Below are positions 39,073 to 52,186 of a stretch of DNA of 64,000 nucleotides, piece by piece. The DNA lies in NCBI RefSeq assembly GCF_025698545.1, contig NC_068566.1, positions 38,915,192-38,979,191 on the forward strand. Direction: 5' to 3'. The notes under the pieces were generated by a model. That model was not told the origin of the DNA. It made no database searches and saw nothing but the letters and a program-made list of their open reading frames with translations. The stretch comes from Gossypium raimondii. Its lineage: Eukaryota > Streptophyta > Magnoliopsida > Malvales > Malvaceae. Position numbers and translations under genes: made by a program. Numbering within the stretch: position 1 is the first letter of the stretch; each line of letters starts with the position of its first letter.

Positions 39073-39945
39073 TAAAAAATAATTACTTGGTAGCCATGTA
39101 ACTAAAAAATGATGTTGTTATGAACTTGAATTTAATAAAATAATTTAAAAAAGGGTTATGGACCTGAATTTTGAAAGTTGAAAAGTACATGAACTAAATT
39201 CTTAAAAATAAAAGTACAAGGACTAAATTCCAGCTTTTTAAAAAGTAGAGACTTATGACATATTTTAACGTATTTTATATGTAATAACTGAAAAGTACTT
39301 TAAAACTAATTTCGTAGCCTTTTCAGTATTCATTTTGATAGCTAAACTTTAGAGTAGATTATTGTTTACAGTTTCAATCAATCATTTTATACTTTGAATA
39401 AGTGAAAGACACTCTGGAAAAAATAAAAAAATTCCCAGGATTGTTCCAAAGGAAGATTTATGTATTTTCTTCTTCAACGCTTTTTTCTTTGTTATTAATG
39501 GTGACAAACCACCAGGAATCTATGAGCAGTGTTGGAAGGAGGCATGGATGAAAAAAAAATAATGGGAAACAAGTGGGGTTATCACTGAAAACCAGGCTTT
39601 TTTGTTTTCCCTGATAGTTTATTATGGATAATTTTCCAAATCAAACAGGCCCTTAAAAAGATCTTCCATGGATCACTAAAAGTTGTAGAACCTGCTGTTC
39701 TGGTCTGGGTTTGAATCCATGAAAGCATTTCACCCTTTTCTTCTTGTAAGTTTTACATTATTTTTGTTATAGATTGTACAGTTTCGATGAGGTTTTTGTG
39801 CTGCTAACTGTGTAGGGTATTGTTGTTCCTCCATTATTGTAATGTTTTTTGTGTTAAATTATTTTGATTACATGGAAATGTTTTTTGCTTATAACTTCAT
39901 TGTTGTTCTAAATTCCTGAAGGTGAAGAAGCAAGTTTATAAGGCA
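39073..39945. other. Upstream region of the coiled-coil gene
   Basis: Repeat-like sequence until about 39370 (ACTAAATTC words), then probable 5' UTR and promoter. A possible small exon lies at 39719-39745. No promoter motif was assigned with confidence. Confidence 0.35.
39719..39745 (+). other. Possible alternative first coding exon
   Basis: ATG followed by KAFHPFLL ends exactly at a GTAAGT donor (39746). The AG at 39920-39921 would join it, in frame, to the sequence before the main ATG. It would add 17 residues at the N-terminus. No homology supports it. Confidence 0.25.
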
Positions 39946-42522
39946 ATGGATGAGAAGAGAATTTCTGGTTCATGTCTAATCATCTCCGAAGACAATAAAA
40001 GTGACAGCTTGTATCCAATGTGTTTTGGTGTTTCTTGTGCTTTCTTTGCTCTCAGATTCCTCATAGGAACCGAAAAGGGTGATGAGAAATGGTGTGAATT
40101 TCGTGATAAAATGGTTCAAGGAAGTGCCCAGCTCTTGGGGTTGCTTGCATGGAGAATCCACAGAGAAGAAGTCAATCTAGCAAAGGCTGAACTTGTTCAA
40201 AAGCTTGAGACGGCTGAGAAAGAGATTGAGGAGTTAAAGAAAATGAGACATGAAGATGCAAAAGCGAATGAGAAGGTTGTCGGCATCTTTGCATCACAAG
40301 AGCAAGGATGGTTGATTGAAAGAAAGAAGCTTCGGCTGCAAATTGGAGCCCTTATAAATGAATTGAGAGTCCTGGAGAAGAAGAAAGATGATGAAATTGC
40401 TGGCTTGAAACAAAAATTGAATGAAATGGAAATCTTGGTGAAGTCTAAGGATAAGATGATTGAAGAAATGGAGGTGAAAGGGAAGGAATTAGAAGAGAAG
40501 GCAATGAAGTTGGAAAGTGTTGCTCAAGAATTGAGGGAAACAGCAAAGCGTGAAGCTCAGGAGCATTCCAATGAGATTTGGAAACACAAAACTGCTTTCA
40601 TTGAGATTGTTTCAAATCAAAGGCGACTTGAAGCAGAGATGGGGCGAGCCTTTAGGCAAGTTGAAGCTACAAAAATGGAGCTTGATGCTGTCCTAGAACA
40701 AAAGGCGGAATCAGTTGTGTTGGCACAAAAGCTGTCCATGGAAATCACAAAAATGCGCAAGGATTTGGAGCAAAAAGACAAGATTTTGTCCGCAATGTTA
40801 AGGAAATCGAAGTTAGACACAGCAGAGAAACAATTGCTTTTGAAAGAAGTTAAAGTATCAAAGGCAAAGAAGAAGCAAGCTGAGCTAGAAACAGAAAGGT
40901 GGAAAGCAGTCTCTGAGACTAGACACGAGAGACATTCATTGAAGGGTATGTTCAGTAACCAAGCCCAAGCCAGTGCAAAATTGGATTATCCAGAACTGAA
41001 AACAGACCCAGAAGCCTTTTCTCTTCTTCCAGATTGTCAATCTCCACAAGGAACTGAGGATTTAGGTGAGAACTGAGAGCCTTTATGCCTTTATGTCTCA
41101 TTGTGTTTATGATCTAATCGTTTCTGCATTGGGTTTTTGTTGAAACAGTGGTGACAGCTGATGTTAAAAGGCTGGAAAGTTGGGTTCGAGCGGAGGCAGA
41201 AAAGTATGCCAATGTGATTGAGAAAAGACATCATTTGGAACTGGATGCATTTGCTGAACAAATGAGACTGAAAGATGAGAAGTTAGAGGGTTTTCGCTGG
41301 CGACTGTTGAGCATGGACCTAGAGTCGGAGCGGTTGCAGTCCCATGTTGAAGGACTGAACCAGGATGTGTCTCAGCTCAGACAAGACAACATGAAATTGG
41401 AGGCCATGCTATTGGAGAGAGAAGAAGAATTAGATTCCTTGAAGGATCAGTTTGCATCACAATTAAAGCCTATGAGTTGTCAAAAGAGTGACATATTAAA
41501 TATATCTCTGCACGATCCAGCTTTGACACATGATTCCTTTTGGCCTAAAGTCAGGATTGTAAAGAAAAAGGCAGCCGAGGAGCAAAAAAAGAAAACAAGC
41601 TTGCTAGATAAAGAAGAGGTAATCCCATCTTGCAAAGACTCCAAAAACATCAGATTGATTGTTCAATCACCTGAAAAGGATTTTGAAGAAGAAAGAGAGT
41701 CTGTCGACCCTGATTCACTCCAGAAAGAAACTAATGATTCATTGGTGGTGGATTGTGTTGACCAGTCGAGAGGTGCTAGTGCTAAAACCAAAAACAACCC
41801 ATGGAGGATGGATCTTCAAGCTCTTGGAGTTTCTTACAAGATCAAAAGGTTGAAACAGCAACTTCTCATGCTTGAGAGGTTAAAAGGAAAGCAAGAAAGT
41901 GGAGAGGATATGGATGGAGGTGACAATGGGATCAAAGGGTTTCTATTGTTGATCTCTTTGCTTAATAAACAAGTCAGCCGCTACCAGTCCCTTCAAGGGA
42001 AGACTGACGATCTCTGTAAACGGATGGTAAGCAATGACATCAATGACTTTCACTGGTGATCTGCAAAATTTTGAACATTTTCTTCTTTGTTTGTTGCTAG
42101 AAATGAAATCAAACGCTACTTCATTACTTTACTGTGGTCTATGACTACTTTCTCATCACAATCTCATCTACAATTTTCAGAATGAGAATGAGGTAGACGC
42201 GAGTCAAGGAGATTGCAGCAATGCGAAAACGAAAGTAGGAACCACCAGAAGCCTGGAGCATTTCCTAGAGGAGACATTCCAGTTGCAGAGATATATGGTT
42301 GCAACGGGTCAAAAGTTGATGGAAATTCAATCCAAAATAGCCTCTGGGTTCAATGGGGTGGAGCTAGACAAGACAGCCACCTTCGACATGAAGCAATTCT
42401 CTGATAATATTAAATCTTTGTTTCAGGAAGTTCAAAGGGGTCTTGAGGTCCGAATAGCTCGAATCATTGGAGATCTTGAAGGAACATTGGCTTGTGAGGG
42501 AATGACAGATTTTAGAAGGTAG
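39946..42522 (+). CDS. Long coiled-coil protein, RNase P p38-related family label, three exons
   Basis: Exons 39946-41065, 41149-42026 and 42181-42522 have GT/AG introns and consistent phases. The total is 2340 bases, 779 residues. Residues 25-40 are hydrophobic and may be a membrane or packing segment. From about residue 75 to 340 the sequence is rich in Glu, Lys and Leu in heptads, a long coiled coil. A second coiled coil covers roughly 375-470. The conserved end region includes KQQLLMLERLKGKQES and SLEHFLEETFQLQRYM. Plant homologues are often named ribonuclease P subunit p38-related (recalled, not checked). That name does not establish an RNase P role. The start was placed at 39946 because the preceding codons follow a GTG, not an ATG. 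Confidence 0.85.
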
Positions 42523-44400
42523 GAACAGCATTGTAGGAAAGTAAAAGCTTAAATAAGGATTATTGTACCACTTGTTCTTCTCCATGTTGAATATCTATAA
42601 TCCAATTTGTATATATAGTAGCATTTACTGATTTTGGTTTATGATTATTTCTCACCCCTTAGACTGAAATTGCTCAAATCCTCAAAGCGCTCCTTTCCTC
42701 ACCTTTCCCCTTTTGAAACTAAAACACCATTAAAAGTAGAAAAGAAAAAGAAAAAGAAACACTTAACAATTAAATATGTTAGGGGATGTAGATACTTAGT
42801 TTTGACTATTTGTATTTTATCTCTTCCTTGATATAAATAATATTATATTTTAAGAAACTATGCTACCAAACCTAGAACAATTAACATCCTCGTTTCACTT
42901 AATATCTCTTCCAGAGCAATAACTCTTGTTTAGAAAGTTGTTGTTCAGAATAATTGTTGTTGGAGAATAACTATGTCCAAAATCGCTATGTTCAAAACAT
43001 AGCTTTAGTTGTTATTTGAAAACAACTCATATCGATAACAACTAAACTTTGGAACAACTCTTATTCAGAATGATGACATTTCGAGAATAGTTATGTTTAG
43101 AACAACCATTGTTTGGAACTTGTATTTAGAACAATTGTGTTTTTTTTTTTGGAATGATCATTATTCAGAACAAGCTCTATCAAGAAAAGCATCACCACAA
43201 AACAACTGTTGTTTGAGACCTCTACATTGAGAACAACTATGTTGAAAACAACTCACTTCTGGAACAAGTCAAAATAACCATTATTCAAGAATAACACTCA
43301 TCCAAAAAACAATCATTACCTTACGTTTCAAGAGATGTTCCGCGAAAGATGTTTCACATGGTACCGCTTCATCAAAGTAAAAGAAGCAGAAGTAACCTTG
43401 AAATATGGCAGGGTTCTTGGGTTATATTCACTTTTAGTATGTTTTGGAGAGCTTGGAATTGTGGATCAAATATGGAGATAGTTACGATTTTTCCTAACTT
43501 TTTACTGTAATGTTGAGTGCTTTTTTCCTCCTTTTAGAAACATAATGAATTCTTATTCACTATTCACCATTACTGACAAAACCTTTCACCATGCCTTCTT
43601 AATTATTAATGCAATGTAATTGAAAATTAGTTTCATTACTCGTATTAATTACCTAGATTTCTAAGTCCTAATTTCAAATATATATAAATAGGAGGCCTTC
43701 ACAATTAGTGAGGGGACTTTTGGCATTTTGGCATTCTAACTTTCAAAGCTCTCTCTAAAATTCTCTCTATAGGGGTTATTTCCAAAAATAAAAATTGATG
43801 GGGACTGAATGTCACTCTTGTGTTGTTAAGTCAAGTATCTTTTTGACAAAATATTAAAGGTGTGAATACGATAACACGATTTGAACCCGTGTCAAACAGG
43901 TGTCTGATAAAAACTTTAACCACTGCTCCATACAAATCAAGACTTAACTTTATTATTTTAAAATTAGGATAGGGATAAAATTAATAAGGCTTTCACATAA
44001 CGGTTTGATAGATTGATTAGCATTAAAAAATGTTAAATATTGAACAAGTAATTTTAATGCTAATATTAATTTATTAATTTTAGAGGGGAAGCACGTTAAG
44101 GAATTCTCTTGGTGCATTTTAGCAAGGGTTTTTTGTATTGGACAAATTCCTTGTTCCTCCTAATTTTTAGCGATTTTTCTTGATTTTTTTAATTTCTTTC
44201 TAATTTCTTGCTTTTGCTTTGATTTCTTGATTTTCTTCCCTGTTTTTATCGTGTTGTCAAAACCGCTTGACTATAAAATGTTGTTTGACTCAAATTTAGA
44301 GTAGAATTTAGAATTTTTCCCTCTTTAGATGTAGGATGGTTTTGCAACTTTCAAGCTCGGAGTGAGGTTTTTGAATAGGGAGCTTGCATTTGGCAATTCT
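42523..44400. other. Intergenic with a degenerate AACAACT-type repeat
   Basis: After the 3' end of the coiled-coil gene no gene is seen. The stretch 42900-43320 is an irregular repeat of AACAACT, TTGTTCAGAA and GAACAA words. Later parts (43840-43960) look like eroded LTR sequence. Confidence 0.45.
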
Positions 44401-44429
44401 CTTTAGTGGTGCAATTTCTAGGTCGACCT

Positions 44430-44921
44430 CCAAACTTTGGTTCAATGTAGAGACTTGTTAATCTTTTTTGGAGCAAGCTGGGAAATGTAGAGGTTAAGCT
44501 TGCTAGGGAAAATTTGTATATTTTTCAATTTACTAATTCTAAAGTGAAAGACTGAGCTTTAGAACATGGGCCTTGGCACATATAAAATAAGCCAATGATT
44601 CTATGTAAATGAGAGCCAAACTTGAAGAAATTGGAATTTAATTTGGATCGGATGCCTATTTGGATTCAGTTGAGTTGTGTTCCTTGGGAGTTTTTCACAC
44701 AAAATGGGTTGAGTTACATTGCGAGTGCTATTGGATCTCCTTTATACATGGATAGTATAACAATTTCTTAGAATAAGCTTTCTTATGCGAAGGTATGCAT
44801 TGAAATTGCTGCAGATTTTGTTGTACATGTATCTGTTAATGTTGAGTTGAATGATGGATCTATAGTTACAATTGATGTTGAGATTCCTTGGATGTCTTTT
44901 AGATGATTCGCTTGCCACTTT
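44430..44921 (+). pseudogene. LINE 2 ORF1, DUF4283 part
   Basis: Words such as ALEHGPWHI, LDRMPIWIQLSCVPWEF and SYAKVCIEI are characteristic of the DUF4283 region. Several stop codons interrupt it. It continues at 49467 with a CCHC-like knuckle. Confidence 0.75.
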
Positions 44922-47900
44922 TGTAACACCCCAAAATAGGGCCTAGGAGTTTTAGAGGTAATTTAGGAATTTTAGCCTTAGAGTGTTCGATATTTTGTGA
45001 CATGATTTATCGATAATATTTTTTACTATGGTTTTTAGAAAATTAAATCAATTTTTGAAAACAAGTTTTAAAGACCTTGAATTTTGAAAATTGGACTAAT
45101 TTGTAAAAGAGTCAAAATTGTGATTTTTAAGAGGCAATTAAACCAGAATTTAAAATTCAACCTAATACTTCCCCCACCTACATATATTTCATGTTAGTTT
45201 CTTCCCCTTCTATTCTTGTTGCCGTCCCTTTGTTTCTCCTCACCATCTCCATTTTATTTTTGATTCCAAACTCTAGTCTTTTGATTTCCAAATAATATTA
45301 AACCTCCATATTACTTTAATAAAAACACCCAAAAACACCATAGATTTCTCAATTGTCAAGCTTGTGAGTTTTTCGGGTGATGCGATCCCGGTCGCATCAT
45401 GTTACGACACAACTCGATGCTACCGGGATTGGTCCAAACTCGAGGAGCCCAATTGCAAAATGAAGTTTTTAATTTTAGTTTGTCAATTTGGCTGCTGGAA
45501 AATAAGGACTTTGATTCATTAATTTTTAGTTATTTTAGTTTGTGTTTTTAATTATGTCATAGTTTGCACATCATTAATATGTGTTCTGCATTTAATAAAG
45601 TCATGCATTATGTAACTTTCATGTTAGTTAAGTTTGCATCATTAAATTAAGTCAAGTTAGTTTAATTATGTAACTTTCATGTTAGTTAAATTTGCATTTC
45701 AAAACCATGCATTTTAGCATCTTAGTTTAATAAATGAGTTCTTGGACATTTATTCAACTCATCTTAGTTTTAATTAATAAGTGTTTTTGTTGAACTTTAT
45801 TTAATAAGTGTTGTTCTTAATTGATCTAGTTCCTAGGATTATTTATTGATGCATAAATTAAGTTTTTTAAATTATGCTTCTTTAATTAAACTAGTTCTTG
45901 GAATAATTATTGCATATATGTTTTAGTTCATTTATTTAAGTAAGTTTAATGTTTGTTATGATTAATAAGTGTTTTCATTTGTTTAATAAACTCATTTTAA
46001 TGTGTTTATTGCAGGTGACTTTTAGCTTATAGTGGTTACAATTCAAGGTCATTACACATTTAATTAAGTGGTCATTCAAGTTCTTTTGAGTTACAATTAA
46101 AGGGTCATTATAAAGGGAGCTTAAAAATCATTAAAGGAGTTTTAAAGAGCATTTTATGCCCTTTAAAATTCAGCACAACTCTTCCACTTCCAGTAGTTTT
46201 GGAGCTTTCAAGAGAAATTAATCAAGCCTTTGAATGTCATTAAGGAGCGGGTTAAGAGATGGTGACTATTCACTAGCCAAGGACAACTCAAGAGTCATTT
46301 TCTAAGCCATTAAAGACATTCAAATCAATTTGAATTAAAGTGATTTTATGGAAGGAGTTATTTGGTTCAAAGAATAAGAAAAGACATCAGTTTTTTATGG
46401 CACATTAAGTGGATGTTTTTGACCATTCGGTTACCTTGTTCTAGCATTATAAATAGATGTAATCAGCCATAGAGGGAGGAACTTTTTGCTGAATATAGAT
46501 GAAATATTTGAATTGTGAGCTATCCAATTCTCTTTGTTTTTTCGGAATTGATTTGACTTATCAAGCATAGCTTGTGGCGTCCATCTATTCTTTGTTGCTG
46601 AACTTATCACCTTTGGTGTGGCGTTCAATATACCTTTGGTTCCTATCATAGTTGATAGTGGGTCAAGGTTCCTTTCTGTTTCCTTTAACAGAAAAACACC
46701 TAAAGACCATTTTGAGATTCGGGTCAACAATTCGTTATTGTTGGTTCATTTTCGGTCTTAGCCAATTAATTTGTTATTGTTTCCTCTTTATTTTGTTTAT
46801 TACCTTTGTTTGAAGCCATTATCTCTATTTTGTTTCATTTTAAAACTGAAACGAATCCATCCTTACTCAATTCATGATTGGGCAACACATACGACTCAAA
46901 ACATCACGAGACGAGTTCGTATCATCGGGTTTTTGATCAAATGCTCGATTTTTCATCAACTAAGGTAACGATTCATCTTCTCATTAGTTTTAAATGTTAT
47001 TTAGTCTTTAAAACCAAGTTTTTAGCCATTAAATCACATGTTTTGAATAAAAGCTGAAAATTGGATTATTAATGGTGAATTTCAGGATTTTGCATAAAAA
47101 TGTGGTTTCAAAGTGTTTTTCAACTTTTTTTAACATGATTAGAAGGTTTCTAAATTTACTTTGACGTTTCGTTAAAGAATTCTTGAGTTTGAATGAATTT
47201 TCAAAAAATAGCCATAAAACATGTTGAAAAAATTGATACTATGAATTGAGTATTTTATTATAGTTTAAAGGTTGAGAATTAGTCGTAGGTGAATTATAAG
47301 ATGGATGGAATTGGTTTTAAGTGAAAACATTGAGTATACACTAAGATATTTGAGTTTTAAGTTGGCTATGTTAAATGTTTCGGTTATATGAAAACTTTGT
47401 ATAGGCTTATGTTTTTGGATTGCTTGTGGTGAGTTCTTAGCTGATTATTGAATGCATTATTGTGTTGATGTTCTGAATTCGATAGGACCTTCTACAAGTA
47501 GAGATAAAGGCAAGGAAAGGCTAGTTTAAGCTTTCGACTTTTCGGCGAAAGCGTAATTGATGAGTGTTTGGGATTGCTACTCATAGACATGAGTCATGTG
47601 TTAATTGGGAATTCAGTAGTAGTATAAACCCCTACTCTAAATTTTGAGTGTAAGTTTTCGTGTATCTATACTCGTTCTGTGGTTTTGTGCTTATATGATT
47701 ATGAAATTATGCATGGTAATGAGAATCTCAAACATGTGATATGTGGATATGGTAAGTGTTGTGAAAAGTGCAAATGTATACTTGATATATATATGTTAAA
47801 TGAAAGTGATAGTGTTTTGCAAAAGATGCTAACATGCAGTGATTATGCACGGATAATCGGTAAGTGATATGTTATTATTTTTCGGATATTTTGGCATTGT

Positions 47901-49466
47901 GATCTTGAAATCGTTGGATATAATTGACATGCCATAAGATCGTGAGTACTCACCTATATGTACAGTGATTTTGGGCATTGAGGCCTTGGGACATGTTGGA
48001 AGGATAAGGGAATGTGAGGTAAGCTCTATTCAACGGGATATGTGAGGGGAAATAAGGAGAGTGTTAGCTATATGCTACACTTTTGGGACATGTTTGACTC
48101 TATGAGTCTATGTTTGGTGTGTTAGAGATTCGTGTATCCGATGAGTGATGATAGAGCTAACTTTTATGTTTCATAGCTCAAGTGCCAAATTATCTTAAAA
48201 TGTATATATGTGTAATGTGATGTATGCCTAAATGAGTAAGTGGTTGTTATGCAAATTATCTTAAATTATGAATATGTGTGCATTGTGATATGTGTTTATA
48301 TGACATGTGACCATTATGCAATTTATCGTTATATGTGACTTGTGTGAAATGTGATATATGCTTAATTAAATATGTGTGTTACATGATTTATGTTTGCATG
48401 AGCATGTAAATGCTTTGTAGATGAACCAGTAGATAATGAATGGATAGGTACTCTATGGCACTAGACATAGAACTATTGTAATTGTACTTATAAATGGTCG
48501 TCTTGAAGATACATGATGATATGTTTGCAATGTGGTTATTCTAATCATTCGCTGAGCTTGTTAAGCTCATCCACTCCATTCTTTACCCATTGCAGATCAG
48601 TTGCATACTAGTGTGAGCGGTGTGGTTTTCTGAGAGCTGATCCAAGCCAATTTTCTGTTATTCCGTAGGTGTTCTATATTTATTTACTTTTTGAGGAAAA
48701 GGCAATGTGGTAGACTTGTTTATAGCCATGTTAACATCTAGACATTTTGCTAGTTTTTGGTTCGGTTTATAAGGATTACATGTTATTGTTATGCTTGGGT
48801 TCATGAACATGAGGATGGATTGACGTTACTTGCTCAAACACGATTTTGCGATATTGAATTGTTAATTAGGCTGTTGAATGATTATTTGTCGAAGTAATTG
48901 ATGCATGATGTTTAGGAACAAAATTGTAATGGATTAATTGCTTATGTATGCTGTATTTTTTAGGTCTGGAGCAAAGGTATTGATAATCAGGTTTTAAAAT
49001 CAATACTTCTTTGTTTTGAAACGTGCAGGAAGTCGAAATAGAGATTTGGTATCGATACCTTTGCTTGAGTATCAATACTCGGGGTTAAAGTATCTATATT
49101 TAATAATAGGTACTGATATTTTTTGAGACTTTAGGGTTTTTTATCGAGAAATAGGATGCAAGTTTGGTATCGTTTTTCCAAGTGGTATCGATACCCTAGT
49201 GTCAGTATCGATACTTACGGACATGTTTTGGAAATTTTACTAAATAGACCTTATGCATGTTTTAAATTGTTTATAAGACTAATTATTGTAGGATTTGCAA
49301 GAAACAATGATAACTATCAAGTTTGAGTGCCTTAAGACCTATGCAGATAATAAAATGATGGACATATTGTTTAGAATGAGCTTTCTACTTGATGTATGCG
49401 ACATGAGACGTTGGTGTGACATCCCGTATTTGGACTTGGCGACCAGGCCGAGTATAGGGTGTTACA
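44922..49466 (+). mobile_element. Solo LTR of gypsy type with a second LTR nested in it
   Basis: It starts TGTAACACCCCAAAATAGGG and ends GAGTATAGGGTGTTACA. The TSD is ACTTT and ACTCT (4 of 5). After removal of the 45378-46924 insertion it is about 3.0 kb with no coding region, so a solo LTR. A related LTR in reverse orientation starts at 62877. It contains degenerate repeats around 48183-48370 and GTATCGATAC motifs at 49050-49215. Confidence 0.7.
45378..46924 (+). mobile_element. Nested solo LTR, 1.55 kb, TSD TCGGG
   Basis: It starts TGATGCGATCCCGG and ends GTTCGTATCA. It is flanked by the perfect duplication TCGGG (45373-45377 and 46925-46929). No primer site or coding region is inside. It is a different family from the surrounding LTR. 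Confidence 0.8.
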
Positions 49467-52186
49467 ACTCTTTTGGGTATTATAATAGAGGTTGCCCAAA
49501 TAAGGCTAATTGTAAGGAGAAGGTATTGAGGCCTAAAAATCTTGATAGTGCTAGTAATGATATTTTCGAATGTAATTTGTTTTTGTTAGAAGTACAGTTA
49601 AATAGAATAAGGCACCAATTATTTTATAAAAGCATTTTTGTGCTTGGATTTATGTTTGCAATTATAGTGTTGCAGTGAATGGAAGGATATGGATTACTTG
49701 GAATAATTATCTTATGCTAGAGCCAATTTTGATCACTTGTCAGAGTATTTCTTGTAAATTGCAAGTTCATAATGAGACTATTTTCTTGTCTGCCATTTAT
49801 GCTAGTAATGATAGTGTTGAAAGAAGAGAGTTATGGTCTCATCTTGAGGCTGTGAGAAACAAGTTGGTAATTGCTTTTGATTTCAGGGGGTGATTTCATT
49901 GTTACTATCCTACCAAAAGAGAGTTCTACATTTGATGGTACTCAAGCTTGCACTAGTGATATAAGAGACTCTTTGGAAGTTGTGAATGGTTTAGGAATCT
50001 TAGACCATGCTTTCTTTGGACCAGATTACACTTGGTCTAATTGTAAGCATGGTAGGTATCTTTCGAGGAAGCTTGATAAGGTCTTGGTGAATCCTGAATG
50101 GATGTTGTGTTTTCTTATTTTTATGGTTGAATTTCTTGCTCTTGGTGACTCAGATCATTGTCCTCCATTAGTATGGTTGGATAAGCCTATCTACTCTTCT
50201 TCCAAACCTTTTAAGTTTTTTTTTTAATTTTTGGATTAAGCATAAGGATTGTATGAATATTGTTGCTGAATCTTGGTAAGATGAAGTGAATGGGGACCCT
50301 ATGATGAATTTTTTCTTAAGTTGAAGAGATTGAAGACAATTTTGAAGGCCTTTAATAATGAAACATTTGGTAAGATTTCTTCAAGAGTAAAAATAAGAGA
50401 GTTGAATTGGATAGAATGCAACTTGATGTGTTGAGTGATTGTGGTAATCCTAATGTCTTGAAGTAGATTGAGAAGTTATAAGTTGAGCTCAAGAATCTGT
50501 AAAGGGAACGAGGAAAGTTTTTTCAGACAAAAGGCAAGAGTAAGCTAGCTTAGACAGGGGGCCAAAGTATCAAATTCTTTCAAAATGTTGTTGCAATAAA
50601 GAAGAATAAGAATACTATTAAAACATTGATTGATGACAGAGGAAATATATTGGAATCTCATGAGCAGATTGCTTCTAAGACTATTCAGTATTACAAAGGA
50701 CTTATTGGTATTACTGATGACAAAGTTGCTGGTTGTTCTGATCATTTTCTCAATGAGCTATTTCTTCTATTTTGCCTATGAATGTTCAAAATGATATGGT
50801 TAGGCCTATTACTATTAAAGAGATTAAAGTGGCACTATTTGAGTAGGGGAATGATAAAGCTTCTAGGCCTTTTTTCTTTAAATTTGCATGGCACATAGTT
50901 GGAAAGGATTTTGTTGATGTAGTATAGTATTTCTTTACGTATTCCAAGTTATTGCTTGCTTTTAATGCTACCATTATTGCACTTGTTCTTTAGTGTGAAA
51001 ATCCTAATCACGTTAAGGATTCAGACCTATATCTTGTTGCAATATAGTATACAAACATATTTCAAAGGTCTTGGTGAATAGAATTACTCAACACCTTCTT
51101 GATTTGATTTCTAGCAATCAAAGAGCATTTGTTAGAGACAAAAGCATTATTGATAACCCCCTTCTTGCTCATGTGTTGATGAAGGGTTATAAGAGGAAGA
51201 ATATTTCTCCTAGGTGTGCTCTAAAGGTAAATATGTAGAAGGTATTTGATTCTCTAGATTGGGTTTTTGTTCTATCTTTTTTCAGACCCATTAGATTCTC
51301 TAAGCAACTAGTAAAATGGTTGAAGCTTGCATTGCTACTCCTAGATTCTCCATCTCTCTTAATGATGAACTTATTTTAATTTTTATAAGGTTTAAAAGCT
51401 TAAGACAAGGAGACCCTCTTTCTCCCTATTTGTTTTTCATTGCCATGAATGTTTTGTCTAGGTTCTTGGAAATAGAGGTTGAGTAAGGAGTTTTCAAGGA
51501 TCATCCTAAGTGCAAAATCACTCACCTTTCCTTTGCAGATGATTTTATTATTTTTTTAAAGGGTATTGTTGGTTTTATTATGGGAATTTGGTGCATTTTA
51601 AAAGAACTCTATTTTGTTTTTGGATTGCAGATAAATGCCTCCAAAAGTGAGCTCTTTGCGGCTGGTGTTTCAAAAGATGAGTTGGAAATCATGAAGGATA
51701 TTAATGGATTCAAGATTGGTAAAATACCAATGAGGTATTTTGGGATACCTCTTATGTCCAAGAAGTGTTGATATTTTGTTTGTAGTCTTTTGATTGAGAA
51801 GACTACTGCTAAAATTAATGGCTAGTCAGCTAGGTGTATTAGTCATGCTAGTAGACTTCAGCTAATTAAAACTGTGATCTTTAGTATGCAAGCATTTTGG
51901 TGTAGACACTGTTTCTTGCCAAATTTTGTTCTTAAAAGAATTTCTCAGCTTTGTTTAAGATTCTTTTGGAGAGGGAAAGATTATGCTACTTCCGTATCTA
52001 GATTTGGATGAAAACTTATTTGTTCATTAAAATCAAAAGGTGGCTTGGGGTTGAGGGATTTAGATGAAGGGGATAAGGCTTGTATATTGCAATGAATTTA
52101 GTCCATTCTTGAAGGAGAAGGGTCTCTATGGTTATTTTGGATTCATGAATATGTTCTGAAAGGGAGAAGTTTTTGGGATGTCAATC
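49467..52186 (+). pseudogene. LINE 2 endonuclease and reverse transcriptase remnants
   Basis: A zinc-knuckle-like piece (GYYNRGCPNKANC) is followed by endonuclease remnants (FLSAIYASND near 49790; GDSDHCPPLVW near 50145). Broken RT blocks come next, with LSFADDFIIF near 51535 carrying the catalytic FADD, then LQINASKSELF and IPMRYFGIPL. The last part before the insertion reads GGLGLRDLDEGDKA and GRSFWDVN. Numerous stops make it inactive. Confidence 0.85.
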
